NCBI GenBank assembly: GCA_900753975.1
Contig: CAAEBC010000051.1
Location: forward strand, 1-29,717
Origin: Clostridia bacterium
GTDB lineage: Bacteria > Bacillota > Clostridia > TANB77 > UBA1234
DNA: 29,717 bases
Direction: 5' to 3'
The notes below the pieces were generated by a model. The model had not been told where the DNA came from, searched no databases, and saw only the letters and a program-made list of their open reading frames with translations. Below are positions 1 to 10,038 of this stretch, one piece after another. Position 1 is the stretch's first letter, and each line of letters starts with the position of its first letter. The translations under genes and the position numbers were made by a program.

Positions 1-3000
1 GGTGCTACTATTGTTATATCATCTGCTCCTATGTATAAATCATATTTTGTACTATCTGTCGTATTTGGTATTACCCATGCTATTACTTCGTTATCCCCAT
101 TTGTGTATGATGCATCCCAACTTGCCTCTGCTTCGTTTGGTACATTTACGTTATTTACAAATGTAATAGAGTTAATTAAATCTGCGGTATACGTTTTTTT
201 GTTTGATCTTTTTGCTCCTATTGCATAATACACATATTTTCCACTTACATACTCAGAACCCTCTCTCTCCATTAGCTTTGGCACGCCTACTACGTTTACA
301 TCTCTTGTAACGCTCATGCCGTTTGTTGTTGTACCGTTTTCTGTTTTAGTTAATGTGTATGTTACTTGCTTTGTTCCAGTAGTCGTTGTATCTACTGGTA
401 AGCCTGATGTTACATAGTCATATCCATATTGTGTATACTCTCCGCTTTCTGCCTTTGTAAATCCTGCTATTGTTACACCAACATCTATGTAGTTACCATT
501 TACTTTTACTTTTGCTGGATTATCTCCTACAAGTTCTAATATTGGTCTAATTCTATCTGCACCCAAAATGTCTGCATAATTTACATCAGCTTCAAAAGTA
601 GCCTCTGCCTCAATACTTGGTACATACAAAATTGCATTTGTTAATGTTTTTAAACCTGTTGATGTGGTTGCTTCATCATTCAAAGTCATAATACTCGTAC
701 GTGGAGTAATAATAGCCTTTAACTTCGAGCAATCTTTAAACATATCTACACCAATTAATTTATCAAAGTTAGTACCAAGGTTTATAGAAGTTAGACTGCT
801 ACAGCCATAAAACATATACTCCATGTTTGTTACTTTTGATGTATTAAATTTACTTACATCTAGACTTGGTAGACTGCTACATTTATTAAACATAGAACGC
901 ATACTTGTTACATTTGATGTATCAAAGTTACTTACGTCTAGACTTACTAAACTGCTACATTCATAAAACATACAATACATATTTGTTACATTTGATGTAT
1001 TAAATTTACTTACATCTAGACTTACTAAACTGCTACAGCCATAAAACATATACTCCATATTTGTTACTTTTGATGTATTAAATTTACTTACATCTAGACT
1101 TGGTAAATTGCTACATTTATTAAACATAGAACGCATACTTGTTACATTTGATGTGTCAAAGCTACTTACATCTAGACTTGGTAGACTGCTACAGCCATAA
1201 AACATGTGTGCCATATCTGTTACTTTTGATGTATCAAAGTTACTTACGTCTAGAGTTGCTAAACTGCTACATTCATAAAACATACAATACATATTTGTTA
1301 CATTTGATGTATTAAAGCTACTTACATTTAAATTCCTTATATTACTACACCCGTAAAACATGCTACTCATATTCTCAACTTTATTTGTGTTAAAGTTTTC
1401 CACATCTAATTGTGTTAAACGGTTACAATTGTAAAACATACCAGACATAGCCGTCACTTTACCAGTATTAAAATTACTTACGTCTATCTGTTCTAAACTA
1501 CTACAGTTATAAAACATTCTGTTCATATCTGTAACAACATTACTCGTATCAAAATGACTTACATCTAGTTGTTTTAAATTGCTACAGTTATAAAACATCC
1601 ATCCCATATTATTAACATTGCTTGTATCAAAATTGCTTACATCTAATTCTGTTATAATGCCACAAAGAGAAAACATACCAGCCATAGTTGCTACTTTTCT
1701 TGTATCTAAATTTTTTAGACCATTTATTGCCGTACATTTATTATAATTACTAAATAATTCATGTGAATTTTCTGGTGCATATATTTTCCCTTCTGCGCCT
1801 AAATATAAGTCATACATCGTACTATCTTCTGCATTTGTAACAATCCATGCCATTACATCTCTATCTCCATTTATGTATGAAGCATCCCATGTTGCTAGAT
1901 AATTTGTTGGTGCACTTTCTTTGCTTAAATCTATTAATGTTATTTTCTTTATCTTATCCGCTGTATATGTTGTACTGTTGTCTGCTCTATATGCTCCTAT
2001 TGCATAAAATGTGTAACTATTTCCTGCTTTGAAATCTCTTTGCATCAATGTTGGATTATCTTTTACAATTACATCTCTTGTTACACTCATACCTTCTGTA
2101 TTTGAAGAGTCTTTTATCGTATACGTATATGTATAAGTTCCTTTTGTACTTGTATCAATGCTTGATACTACTGTACCGTCTTTTTTAATTACTGGTCCTG
2201 AAACTGTGTAGCCATATGGTGTGTATGTTGTACCGTCTGCGTTTTTTGTCATGCCCGCTACTGTTACGCCAGCATCTTCGTATGTTGCGCCTTTAGATAC
2301 TTTTGCTGGGTTGTCGCCTGATAATTCTAGGATAGGTCTAATTCTGTCTGCACCTAATATATCAGCATAATTTGCATCAGCTTCGAACGTAGTTTCTGCT
2401 GCTGCGGTTGGCACATATACTACTGCATCTGTTAATGGTTTTAATCTTGTCTCTGTTGTTGTGTTATCATTTAATTCCATGATGGTAGTTCTAGGAGTGA
2501 TTATTGCTCTCAATCCTGTACACTCATCAAACATACCTTCGCCTGTCATTTTATCGAAGTTTTGTCCAAGCTTTATAGATTTTAAATTTTCACAACTAGT
2601 AAACATTCCCGACATATCTTCCATTTGGGTCGTATCAAAATTACTTAAATCCAAACTTTCTAAACCATTATCGTAATCAAACATACCAAATGAGTATAAT
2701 AGATTTGGAGTATTAAAATTGCTTATGTTTAAAGTTTTTAAATTAGGACAATATGAAATCATAAATCCCATATCTATCACATTATTTGTATCAAAGTTAC
2801 TTAAATCTAAACTTTCCAAACTTTCGCACATCATAAACATTTGATTCATAGTAAGTGCATTACTTGTATCGAAATTACTTAAATTTAAATTTGTTACAAT
2901 TGAACAGCTCTCAAACATACTTGAAAAGTTTGTAGCCATGCTTGTATTTAAATTCTCTAATCCATTTATTTCTTCACAATTATTGTAGTAAGCAAATAAA

Positions 3001-6000
3001 CTAGAAGAATTTTCTGGTGCGTATATTTTTCCATATGCACATAAATACAAATCTTGCATTGAGTCATATTCTTCATTTGTTTTAATGTATGCTACAACTG
3101 AGTTTGAACCATATTCATATCCTGCATCCCATGTTGCAAGATAATCTGTTGGTGCAGGTGTTGTTCTTAAATCTACTAATGTGATTGTTTTTATATTGCC
3201 TGTTCCATAGTTTAAATATGTATCATCAGAAAGTTTTTCAGCTGCTCTGGCTGCACCAATTGAATAACAATTTCCTTCGTAATCGCGGTCTCTTTCCATA
3301 AGCATTGGCTTGTCGCTAACATTTACTGTTCTTGTAATGCTCATTCCTGAAACTCCTGATGGATCTACTATTGTATATGTTAATGTGTAAGTTGCTAATA
3401 TGCTTGTATCTACACTTGACACGATTGTTCCGTCTTTTTTTATTACTGGTCCTGAAACTGTGTATCCATAAGGTGTATACGTTGTACCATCTGCATTCTT
3501 TGTCATACCAGCTACTGTCACGCCTTCGTCTTTGTATGGAACATTTAGGTATGCGTTTTTAGGATTATTTCCTACTAATTCTAGTATAAGTTTAATTCTA
3601 TCTGCTCCAAATATATTTGCATAATTTGTATCAGCTTCAAAAGTTGTTTCTGCTAATATAGTTGGCACATATAAGACTGCATTTGTTAACGTACTTAAGC
3701 CTGTATCTGTTGTTGTATTATCGTTTAATGTCATGATTGTTGTACGTGGAGTGATTATAGCTTTTAAGTTTGAACAAACTTTAAACATATCATTGCCAGT
3801 TAGTTTATCAAAGTTTTGTCCAAGATTTAAAGAAGTTAAACTGTCACAAAAATAAAACATATCGTCCATATTTGTTACTTTACTTGTATCAAAACTACTT
3901 GCATCTAAACTTGTTAAACTCCTACATGACCTAAACATCGATTTCATATTTGTTACTTTACTTGTGTCGAAGTTATTTACATCTAGACTTGTTAGATTCG
4001 AACAATAATAAAACATGTCACTCATATCTGTTACTTTACTTGTATCAAAGCTGCTTAGATTTATATTCGTTAAACTTCCACATGTGCCAAACATCCAACC
4101 CATATTTGTTGCTTTACTTGTATCGAAGTTGCTTAAATCTAAACTCGTTAAACTGCTACAACCATTAAACATACAATACATATTTATTACATTTTTGGTG
4201 TCGAAGTCACTTACATCTAGGCTTGCTAACTTTTGACAATTATAGAACATTCCAGATGCATCTGTTACGTTACTTGTATTAAAATTTTCTAAGTTTATAT
4301 TTGTTACATTTTTGCATCCATAAAACATGTATGTTGCATATATTAATTTTGATGTATCAAAATTGCTTAAATCTAAAGTTGTTAAAGCTTGACAATCACT
4401 AAACATGTCCCATGCATTTGTACAACTTGACATAGAGAAATTGCTTAAATCTAGTGACTCTAATACGTAAAGTCTGTAGAAAAAGCCTCTCATAGATGTC
4501 GTTGCTGATGTATTTAATAAGTTAAGGTTGTTTATTTTTGTACATTTTGTATAGAAAGCAAATAACATGTAACCGTCTGATGGTGCTATTATTCCGTTGT
4601 TTGCTCCTATGTATAAATCGTACATTGTTGAATCTTCTGCGCTTTTTACTACCCAAGCTTTTACAGTTCCGTCTTGGCTATATGATACATCCCATGTGTC
4701 TACGTATCCTGTTGGTGCTGTTAGGCTGGCCTGTAATGTTATTGTTTTTATTTTGTCACCTGTGTATTGTGTTTTGCCTGCACGTTTTGCACCTATTGCA
4801 TAGTTTTCTGTTCCATTTATGCCAGATTCTCTCGTCATAAGTTTTCCCATGCTTACTACATTTACTGTTCTTGAAATCGAAACTATTGTTGTTGTTCCTT
4901 TTTTTAATGTGTATGTCCTATATTGGTTTCCAGTTGTTGTAGGTGCTGTTGTTAATCCACTAATTGTTACAGTGTAATTATATGGTGTATATGTTGTACT
5001 TGTGCCTATAACTGTTTTTTCCATACCTGCGACCGTTACTCCAGGGTCATTAAAGATTACTCCAAGTGGAGATGTCATCGGGCTTGTACCTATTAATTCT
5101 AAAATTCTATGAATTCTATCTGTGCCAAATACAGTTGAATAGTTTGTTGCTGACTTTGTATATGTTAAAGCCGTTGTGTTTGGTACATAGAATATTGCTT
5201 CTCCATTTATTCCTATATTTGTAGTTAATGTTGGTGCTGCTATTGATGATGAAGTTTGTCTTTCTGATATTATTGCTTTTAGTGCTGTACATCCATTAAA
5301 CATATTTTCACCATTTAGTTTATTGAAGCTTGAGCCTAGTAGGATTGATTCTAAGTTTACTGAGTCTGTAAACATTCTATCCATGCTTGTAACTTTACTT
5401 GTATTGAAATTTGATAAGTTTAAACTTTTTATTAGTGTACATCCTTCAAACATAGAATTCATATTTTCTACACTTGCTGTTGAAAAGCTTGTAACGTTTA
5501 ATTCTTTTAATTTATTAGCTCCCATAAACATGCTTGCCATTGTAACTGCCTTAGCTGTGTTAAATTTGCTAACGTCAAGAACCTCTACATTATGCAATCC
5601 GTTAAAAGCAAATTCAAAACGTGTAACATTGGCTGTGTTAAATCCACTTACATCTAATTCTGTTATACCACTACAACCACTGAACATCCAATCCATATCT
5701 GTTACTTTGCTAGTATCAAATCCGCTTACGTCTATTACAGATACTTTACGGCATGTATGGAACATTGCTGCCATGTCTGTTACTTTTGATGTATTAAAGT
5801 TTGAAACATCTAAAGTTTCTACTTCCCAACATTCCGTAAACATGCCTCTCATGTTTGTAACATTTGTTGTGTCAAATCCACTTACATCTATTGTTTTTAA
5901 CGAATGACATAGATAAAACATTACTCCCATGTTTGTTACCTTTGATGTGTTAAATCCGCTTACATCAACCGTTTCTAATTGGTAACATTGCCTAAACATA

Positions 6001-9000
6001 CTATCCATTGTCGTTACATTTTGTGTGTTAAATAGTGAACTAATTTTTATCTCTTTTATTTTTTCACACAAACAAAACATTGAATACATATTGGTTACTT
6101 TAGAAGTGTCAAAACTACTAACATCAAGCTTTTCTAGTTCTTTACATTCATAGAACATTGCTTCCATATTAGTTACGTTTGATGTATCAAAATTAGATAC
6201 ATTTACATTTTTTAATTTTCTAGCTTCAGCAAACATCCAGCTGGTATCTGTTGCATTTGAAGTATCAAAATTACTTACATCTACATATTCCAAACTTTCA
6301 CAGGTTCTGAACATGTGTGTCATATCCTTTAGGTTTGAAGTATCTAAGTCTGATACATTTACATATGTCATTTTTTTGTTATTCATAAATAGTGCATTTG
6401 CTATTGTTGCTGAACCGATATCAACTAATTCCATTCCATTTATTGAAATACAGTTTTCATAAGCACCAAATAGCCATGTTGCATCTGTTGCTTTTATTCC
6501 ACCTGCTGCACATATATACATATCGTACAAAGTTGAGTCTTCTGTACTTGTTTTTAGATATACATTTATTGTTCCATTTTGATTTGCTGATGCATCCCAT
6601 GTTGCTACGTACGACGTTGGTGCTTGGCTTACGTTTGTATCCAATATTTGTATTGTTCTTATTTTTTCTGATGTGTATTGCTCTTTTCCTGCACGTCTTG
6701 CTCCTATAGCATACCATATTCGTGTTGCAGCATTTACATACGAATCTGTTTCTAAACCACTTGCTGTCAAAAATTTGTGGTCTCTTGTCATTAAAGTTGG
6801 TCTTGTATCTTCATTTACTGTCAATGTTCCACTTCTTGAAGTTTGTACTTCTCCATTTGTATCTGTTACTACGCAATAATATTGATTTCCAGACATTGAT
6901 GTTGTTGTATTTGGTATTTTTAATGTTGCTTTTGAGCCATCTAATCCCGTGAAACCAAATGTTGAACTTGTATATGTTATTATTCCATCTACGTCTCCAT
7001 CTGGATTTGCATCTGTTACAAATTTAATGTTTCTAATGTATCCGCAGTCGTCATTTTTATCTTGGCTACCATCTTTTGTATATGTTAAAGTTATAGTTAT
7101 TTTTCCACTTGTAGGTGTATATGTTGTTGGTCCATAAGATATCCAATCTCCCGCGCCACTTATTGCACTTGCTACTGTTGTTGAATTTACTTTTACAGTA
7201 AATTTATCGTAATTTGTTTCTGAACTTACTTTATAATCAAAGCTTATTTTTCCTGATACTGTTGTGTTTAGTGTTATTGTTGCTGATGCTGTTGTATTTG
7301 CTTTGCCTTCTATGTTACTTTTATACATTTGGCTTACTTCTGTCGTTACTGAATTTCTTACCTGATACCATTTATATTTAGAACCTGCTTTTGCTCCTGT
7401 TACTGTAAATTTTGCAGTTTGTCCTTCATATACAGTTGCATCATTTGGTCCATCAATTTCATCTTCACTTCTATATATTGCATATAATGTCAAACTGTTA
7501 TCATTTGAATATGTAGCACCTGGTAAATATGATGTTCCTGTTCCTGCAGATATTGTATTCCATTCTTTAAATAAGTATCCCTCTTTTGTTGGTGTTGTGT
7601 TTGATATTTGTATACTTGTTCCATCTACTTTATATTCTGGTGATGGAGCTCCTGTTCCTCCATTTGCATCGTAAGTAAGGCTTTCTATCCAAATTTGTTT
7701 ATTGGTTGCTTGACCTGCTGTATCTTTTACCCATATATATTGTGCACCTGTTGTTTGAAATGTTTTTGTTATTAATTGTGATGTACCACTTATGCTTGTC
7801 CATGTTGTTGGCGCTGCGCTTGTTGTTGTCCAAGCATATCCTGCTAAACCTTCGACATCTGCTAATGTCGCTGTGAAATATACTGCTATGCCGTTTGTTG
7901 TTGAATATGTTATTGTTGGTAAACTATCTACTGGTGTGTCTTGTTCGTATATTGCATATAAAGATAGACTGGTATTAGTCGAGTATGTTGCACCTGGTGC
8001 ATAAAATGTTCCTGTTCCATCTGATTTTGTATTCCATTCTTTAAATGTATATCCGCTCTTTGTTGGTTTTGTGGTTGAGATTGATATGCTTGTTCCATCT
8101 ACTTTATATTCTGTTGATGGTGCTCCACTTCCGCCATTTGCGTCGTATGTTACTTTTTCTATATATACTCTATCATAACTTGTTTGACCTGCTGTATCTT
8201 TTACCCATACATATATATACCCTGTTTCTTCATACGATCTGCTTACTGTTCTGTATGTGCCACTTATACTTGTCCAACTACTTGGTGTAGATGAAGAATA
8301 TGTAAATGCATAACCTGCTAAGCCTTCGCTGTCTCTTAATGTTGCTGTTATTGTTGCAGATGTTCCATTTGTTGTGCTTAATGTTACTGTTGGTGAATAA
8401 TCTGTTACTGTTGCGTTTTCTATGTACCAATATATTGTTTTGTCTTCCATTGATCCATCTGACCATGCATAGTTTGATAGAAGTGACGCATAAACTATAT
8501 ATGTGCCTACTGCTGATGCTGTTGTTGTGCCACTTAATGTATATCCTGTTCCACTTGATACACCTGTTTTTGTTGTTCCATCATAAGTATATGTACGTCC
8601 TGTTGGAATTGAAATTGTTCTTGCCATTATTGCCCACTCTAAATTTTTTGCTGAAGTTGTTCCATCTGACCATTGATGGTTTGAATCTGGTGTAACTGTT
8701 ACTGTATATAAAGCTACATTTGTAGCTGTATTGGTTCCACTTATTGTATATCCTGTTCCACTTGATACGCCTGTTTTTTGTGAACCATCATATATATAAT
8801 TTGAAGCTGTTGGTACTGATATTGAGGCTCTACTTATACTCCAACTAAATGACACTGAACTTGTTGTTCCATCTGACCATTGATATGAGGTTGCATCTCT
8901 TAATGATATTGTCGCTATATAGTTTCCAGCATTTGTCGCTGTTCCACCTGATAGTGACATTATACTTGAATCATATCCAGACAATCCTATTGATTGAGCT

Positions 9001-9599
9001 GAACCTGTGTATGTAAAATTTCTTGATGGAGCAGTGGGTTTTGAAACTTTTGTTGCAACTACCATTGCATATCCACATGTGTCGCATGAACCGTCATTAT
9101 TAGTATCAGCATGTGCTGCTTTGCTACTTACTGACGAACAACTACTCACAACCGTACATACCTTCCAGTGATTACTTGCATCTGTTGACCACGTAGATGA
9201 ATAGCTATGTCCTCTACACGAAGTCCATTTGGCATGACTACATCCTCTTGAACATCTTGGTTTTGAATTATACTCACAGTGTGCGTTTGGGCAGTATCCT
9301 CCAGATGTGTTATGACCTTCTGTATATCCGCATACGCATCTATAACATGTACTAGCAGTATTTACATACGTTGTTGCTGTGTGGCCTGCACTTGCTATAG
9401 AAAAGCCAACACTACAACAACATTTTTGCGTATGTCCACTGCTACCTTTATTCGTATATACTGACTTTGTACATGATGAATGGCTACCTTTTTTACAGTT
9501 TGTACATGTTGTTGCTGCCTGACTCTCTCTCATAACTCCCATCGTTAAGAATATTATTAACATTGTTAAAATAAGTATAAGCAAATTTCTCTTCTTCAT
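1..9599 (-). CDS. Giant secreted BspA-like (DUF285) repeat surface protein, C-terminus outside window
   Basis: One frame stays open from ATG at 9599 to the window edge (about 3,199 codons); the C-terminus and any wall anchor are not visible. GGAGGT lies 5 nt before the ATG. Residues 1-29 form a signal peptide (MKKR, hydrophobic core, SQA/A cleavage). Residues 30-180 are rich in Cys and His with zinc-ribbon-like CxxC pairs. About 187-393 hold three MBG-like repeats (TYTYDG, QWSDGT). About 397-709 hold two pairs of an Ig-like domain ending in WVKDTAGQ plus an InlB-type B repeat (YDANGG, EWNT, LYAIY). After another beta-rich stretch come five modules, each with a YAIGAxRA/ATWDAS/DLYxGA header, tandem 26-residue DUF285 units (LDVSNFDTSNVTNM, MFxxCSSL), a TLNDxTTTxTGLxTLTNA-type cap and a DUF5011-like segment. 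Such proteins are usually extracellular adhesins; that role is inferred from the family. Ligand unknown. Confidence 0.9.
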   Translation of the reverse strand, partial: MKKRNLLILILTMLIIFLTMGVMRESQAATTCTNCKKGSHSSCTKSVYTNKGSSGHTQKCCCSVGFSIASAGHTATTYVNTASTCYRCVCGYTEGHNTSGGYCPNAHCEYNSKPRCSRGCSHAKWTSCRGHSYSSTWSTDASNHWKVCTVVSSCSSVSSKAAHADTNNDGSCDTCGYAMVVATKVSKPTAPSRNFTYTGSAQSIGLSGYDSSIMSLSGGTATNAGNYIATISLRDATSYQWSDGTTSSVSFSWSISRASISVPTASNYIYDGSQKTGVSSGTGYTISGTNTATNVALYTVTVTPDSNHQWSDGTTSAKNLEWAIMARTISIPTGRTYTYDGTTKTGVSSGTGYTLSGTTTASAVGTYIVYASLLSNYAWSDGSMEDKTIYWYIENATVTDYSPTVTLSTTNGTSATITATLRDSEGLAGYAFTYSSSTPSSWTSISGTYRTVSRSYEETGYIYVWVKDTAGQTSYDRVYIEKVTYDANGGSGAPSTEYKVDGTSISISTTKPTKSGYTFKEWNTKSDGTGTFYAPGATYSTNTSLSLYAIYEQDTPVDSLPTITYSTTNGIAVYFTATLADVEGLAGYAWTTTSAAPTTWTSISGTSQLITKTFQTTGAQYIWVKDTAGQATNKQIWIESLTYDANGGTGAPSPEYKVDGTSIQISNTTPTKEGYLFKEWNTISAGTGTSYLPGATYSNDNSLTLYAIYRSEDEIDGPNDATVYEGQTAKFTVTGAKAGSKYKWYQVRNSVTTEVSQMYKSNIEGKANTTASATITLNTTVSGKISFDYKVSSETNYDKFTVKVNSTTVASAISGAGDWISYGPTTYTPTSGKITITLTYTKDGSQDKNDDCGYIRNIKFVTDANPDGDVDGIITYTSSTFGFTGLDGSKATLKIPNTTTSMSGNQYYCVVTDTNGEVQTSRSGTLTVNEDTRPTLMTRDHKFLTASGLETDSYVNAATRIWYAIGARRAGKEQYTSEKIRTIQILDTNVSQAPTSYVATWDASANQNGTINVYLKTSTEDSTLYDMYICAAGGIKATDATWLFGAYENCISINGMELVDIGSATIANALFMNNKKMTYVNVSDLDTSNLKDMTHMFRTCESLEYVDVSNFDTSNATDTSWMFAEARKLKNVNVSNFDTSNVTNMEAMFYECKELEKLDVSSFDTSKVTNMYSMFCLCEKIKEIKISSLFNTQNVTTMDSMFRQCYQLETVDVSGFNTSKVTNMGVMFYLCHSLKTIDVSGFDTTNVTNMRGMFTECWEVETLDVSNFNTSKVTDMAAMFHTCRKVSVIDVSGFDTSKVTDMDWMFSGCSGITELDVSGFNTANVTRFEFAFNGLHNVEVLDVSKFNTAKAVTMASMFMGANKLKELNVTSFSTASVENMNSMFEGCTLIKSLNLSNFNTSKVTSMDRMFTDSVNLESILLGSSFNKLNGENMFNGCTALKAIISERQTSSSIAAPTLTTNIGINGEAIFYVPNTTALTYTKSATNYSTVFGTDRIHRILELIGTSPMTSPLGVIFNDPGVTVAGMEKTVIGTSTTYTPYNYTVTISGLTTAPTTTGNQYRTYTLKKGTTTIVSISRTVNVVSMGKLMTRESGINGTENYAIGAKRAGKTQYTGDKIKTITLQASLTAPTGYVDTWDVSYSQDGTVKAWVVKSAEDSTMYDLYIGANNGIIAPSDGYMLFAFYTKCTKINNLNLLNTSATTSMRGFFYRLYVLESLDLSNFSMSSCTNAWDMFSDCQALTTLDLSNFDTSKLIYATYMFYGCKNVTNINLENFNTSNVTDASGMFYNCQKLASLDVSDFDTKNVINMYCMFNGCSSLTSLDLSNFDTSKATNMGWMFGTCGSLTNINLSSFDTSKVTDMSDMFYYCSNLTSLDVNNFDTSKVTNMKSMFRSCRSLTSLDASSFDTSKVTNMDDMFYFCDSLTSLNLGQNFDKLTGNDMFKVCSNLKAIITPRTTIMTLNDNTTTDTGLSTLTNAVLYVPTILAETTFEADTNYANIFGADRIKLILELVGNNPKNAYLNVPYKDEGVTVAGMTKNADGTTYTPYGYTVSGPVIKKDGTIVSSVDTSILATYTLTYTIVDPSGVSGMSITRTVNVSDKPMLMERDRDYEGNCYSIGAARAAEKLSDDTYLNYGTGNIKTITLVDLRTTPAPTDYLATWDAGYEYGSNSVVAYIKTNEEYDSMQDLYLCAYGKIYAPENSSSLFAYYNNCEEINGLENLNTSMATNFSSMFESCSIVTNLNLSNFDTSNALTMNQMFMMCESLESLDLSNFDTNNVIDMGFMISYCPNLKTLNISNFNTPNLLYSFGMFDYDNGLESLDLSNFDTTQMEDMSGMFTSCENLKSIKLGQNFDKMTGEGMFDECTGLRAIITPRTTIMELNDNTTTETRLKPLTDAVVYVPTAAAETTFEADANYADILGADRIRPILELSGDNPAKVSKGATYEDAGVTVAGMTKNADGTTYTPYGYTVSGPVIKKDGTVVSSIDTSTKGTYTYTYTIKDSSNTEGMSVTRDVIVKDNPTLMQRDFKAGNSYTFYAIGAYRADNSTTYTADKIKKITLIDLSKESAPTNYLATWDASYINGDRDVMAWIVTNAEDSTMYDLYLGAEGKIYAPENSHELFSNYNKCTAINGLKNLDTRKVATMAGMFSLCGIITELDVSNFDTSNVNNMGWMFYNCSNLKQLDVSHFDTSNVVTDMNRMFYNCSSLEQIDVSNFNTGKVTAMSGMFYNCNRLTQLDVENFNTNKVENMSSMFYGCSNIRNLNVSSFNTSNVTNMYCMFYECSSLATLDVSNFDTSKVTDMAHMFYGCSSLPSLDVSSFDTSNVTSMRSMFNKCSNLPSLDVSKFNTSKVTNMEYMFYGCSSLVSLDVSKFNTSNVTNMYCMFYECSSLVSLDVSNFDTSNVTSMRSMFNKCSSLPSLDVSKFNTSKVTNMEYMFYGCSSLTSINLGTNFDKLIGVDMFKDCSKLKAIITPRTSIMTLNDEATTSTGLKTLTNAILYVPSIEAEATFEADVNYADILGADRIRPILELVGDNPAKVKVNGNYIDVGVTIAGFTKAESGEYTQYGYDYVTSGLPVDTTTTGTKQVTYTLTKTENGTTTNGMSVTRDVNVVGVPKLMEREGSEYVSGKYVYYAIGAKRSNKKTYTADLINSITFVNNVNVPNEAEASWDASYTNGDNEVIAWVIPNTTDSTKYDLYIGADDITIVA
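795..1340 (-). repeat. 78-bp tandem repeats in the giant gene, with a duplicated 234-bp higher-order unit
   Basis: Seven consecutive 78-bp units start at 795, 873, 951, 1029, 1107, 1185 and 1263. Each encodes one 26-residue DUF285 repeat. Units 1 and 4, 2 and 5, and 3 and 7 match at nearly every base, whereas the remaining units of the same array are much more diverged. This indicates a recent duplication of a three-unit (234-bp) block inside an older array. The frame is preserved throughout. Confidence 0.85.
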
Positions 9600-9676
9600 C
9601 TGTGACCTCCAAATTTTATCTTTTGCGTTACCAACAAGATATTTTTAAAAGTTCTAAGCTTTTTCTGTTACCTCAG

Positions 9677-9705
9677 ATTATAGCTAGTTTAAAACTACTT
9701 GTCTA
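9677..9705 (-). promoter_or_regulatory. Candidate sigma-A promoter of the giant surface gene
   Basis: On the minus strand TAGACA (9700-9705) is followed after 17 nt by TATAAT (9677-9682). It sits about 70-80 nt upstream of the start codon, which predicts a short 5' leader of roughly 70 nt. An alternating GCGC/TATA stretch lies just upstream (9706-9730). Confidence 0.55.
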
Positions 9706-9850
9706 TATGCGTACTCGCGCGTATATATATAATAAGTAGGAAATCTTGGTGTGAATAGCTATTAACAAACTTACGGAAATACCCACCATGTTTTTAACAT
9801 TTGTGAGCAAATTGTGAATTATTAAATTTAAGTTAATATTTTGTTACTGT

Positions 9851-9884
9851 AATGTTACAAAACGTGTAATATTTTTGTAACATT
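9851..9884. promoter_or_regulatory. 12-bp perfect inverted repeat, possible operator or stem-loop
   Basis: AATGTTACAAAA (9851-9862) and TTTTGTAACATT (9873-9884) are exact reverse complements with a 10-nt spacer. A further GTTAC copy lies just before it (9843-9847). It sits in the non-coding stretch between the giant gene promoter and the terminator at 9983. No clean T-run follows on either strand, so a protein-binding site is as likely as a terminator. The rest of 9706-9982 is AT-rich with no gene that I can see. Confidence 0.4.
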
Positions 9885-9982
9885 TGTCGTTTTGATTTAC
9901 GCCGTAGGAATTTATGTTTCATATATTTTTTTGATTTGTGAAAATAGATAAAAAGTTGTAAAATGAAATATTTTATATTTAT

Positions 9983-10024
9983 AAAAAAATCGACGTAGGA
10001 TTTTTCTCCTTACGTCGATTTTTT
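9983..10024 (-). terminator. Rho-independent terminator after the small membrane-protein gene
   Basis: AATCGACGTAGGA (9988-10000) pairs with TCCTTACGTCGATT (10007-10020) with one bulged base and a 6-nt loop. A-rich and T-rich flanks on the two sides give a U-run in either direction, so it could work bidirectionally. It closes the 13122-10039 transcription unit and separates it from the giant gene. Confidence 0.85.
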
Positions 10025-10038
10025 AGTTTATTTTTGAC

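Noticed and set aside
795..1700. Regular 78-bp spacing resembling a CRISPR array
   Set aside because: The whole period is coding, each unit is one 26-residue DUF285 repeat in an open frame, and there are no unique spacers between constant repeats.
1..9599. Mycoplasma origin suggested by DUF285 repeats
   Set aside because: TGA acts as stop throughout and tryptophan is TGG; gene order, promoters and wall-sugar enzyme point to Clostridia.
9605..9680. Riboswitch in the leader of the giant gene (GGTAAC ... ACGCAAAAG on minus)
   Set aside because: The motif order does not match any riboswitch class that I can recall, and the leader is only about 70 nt.
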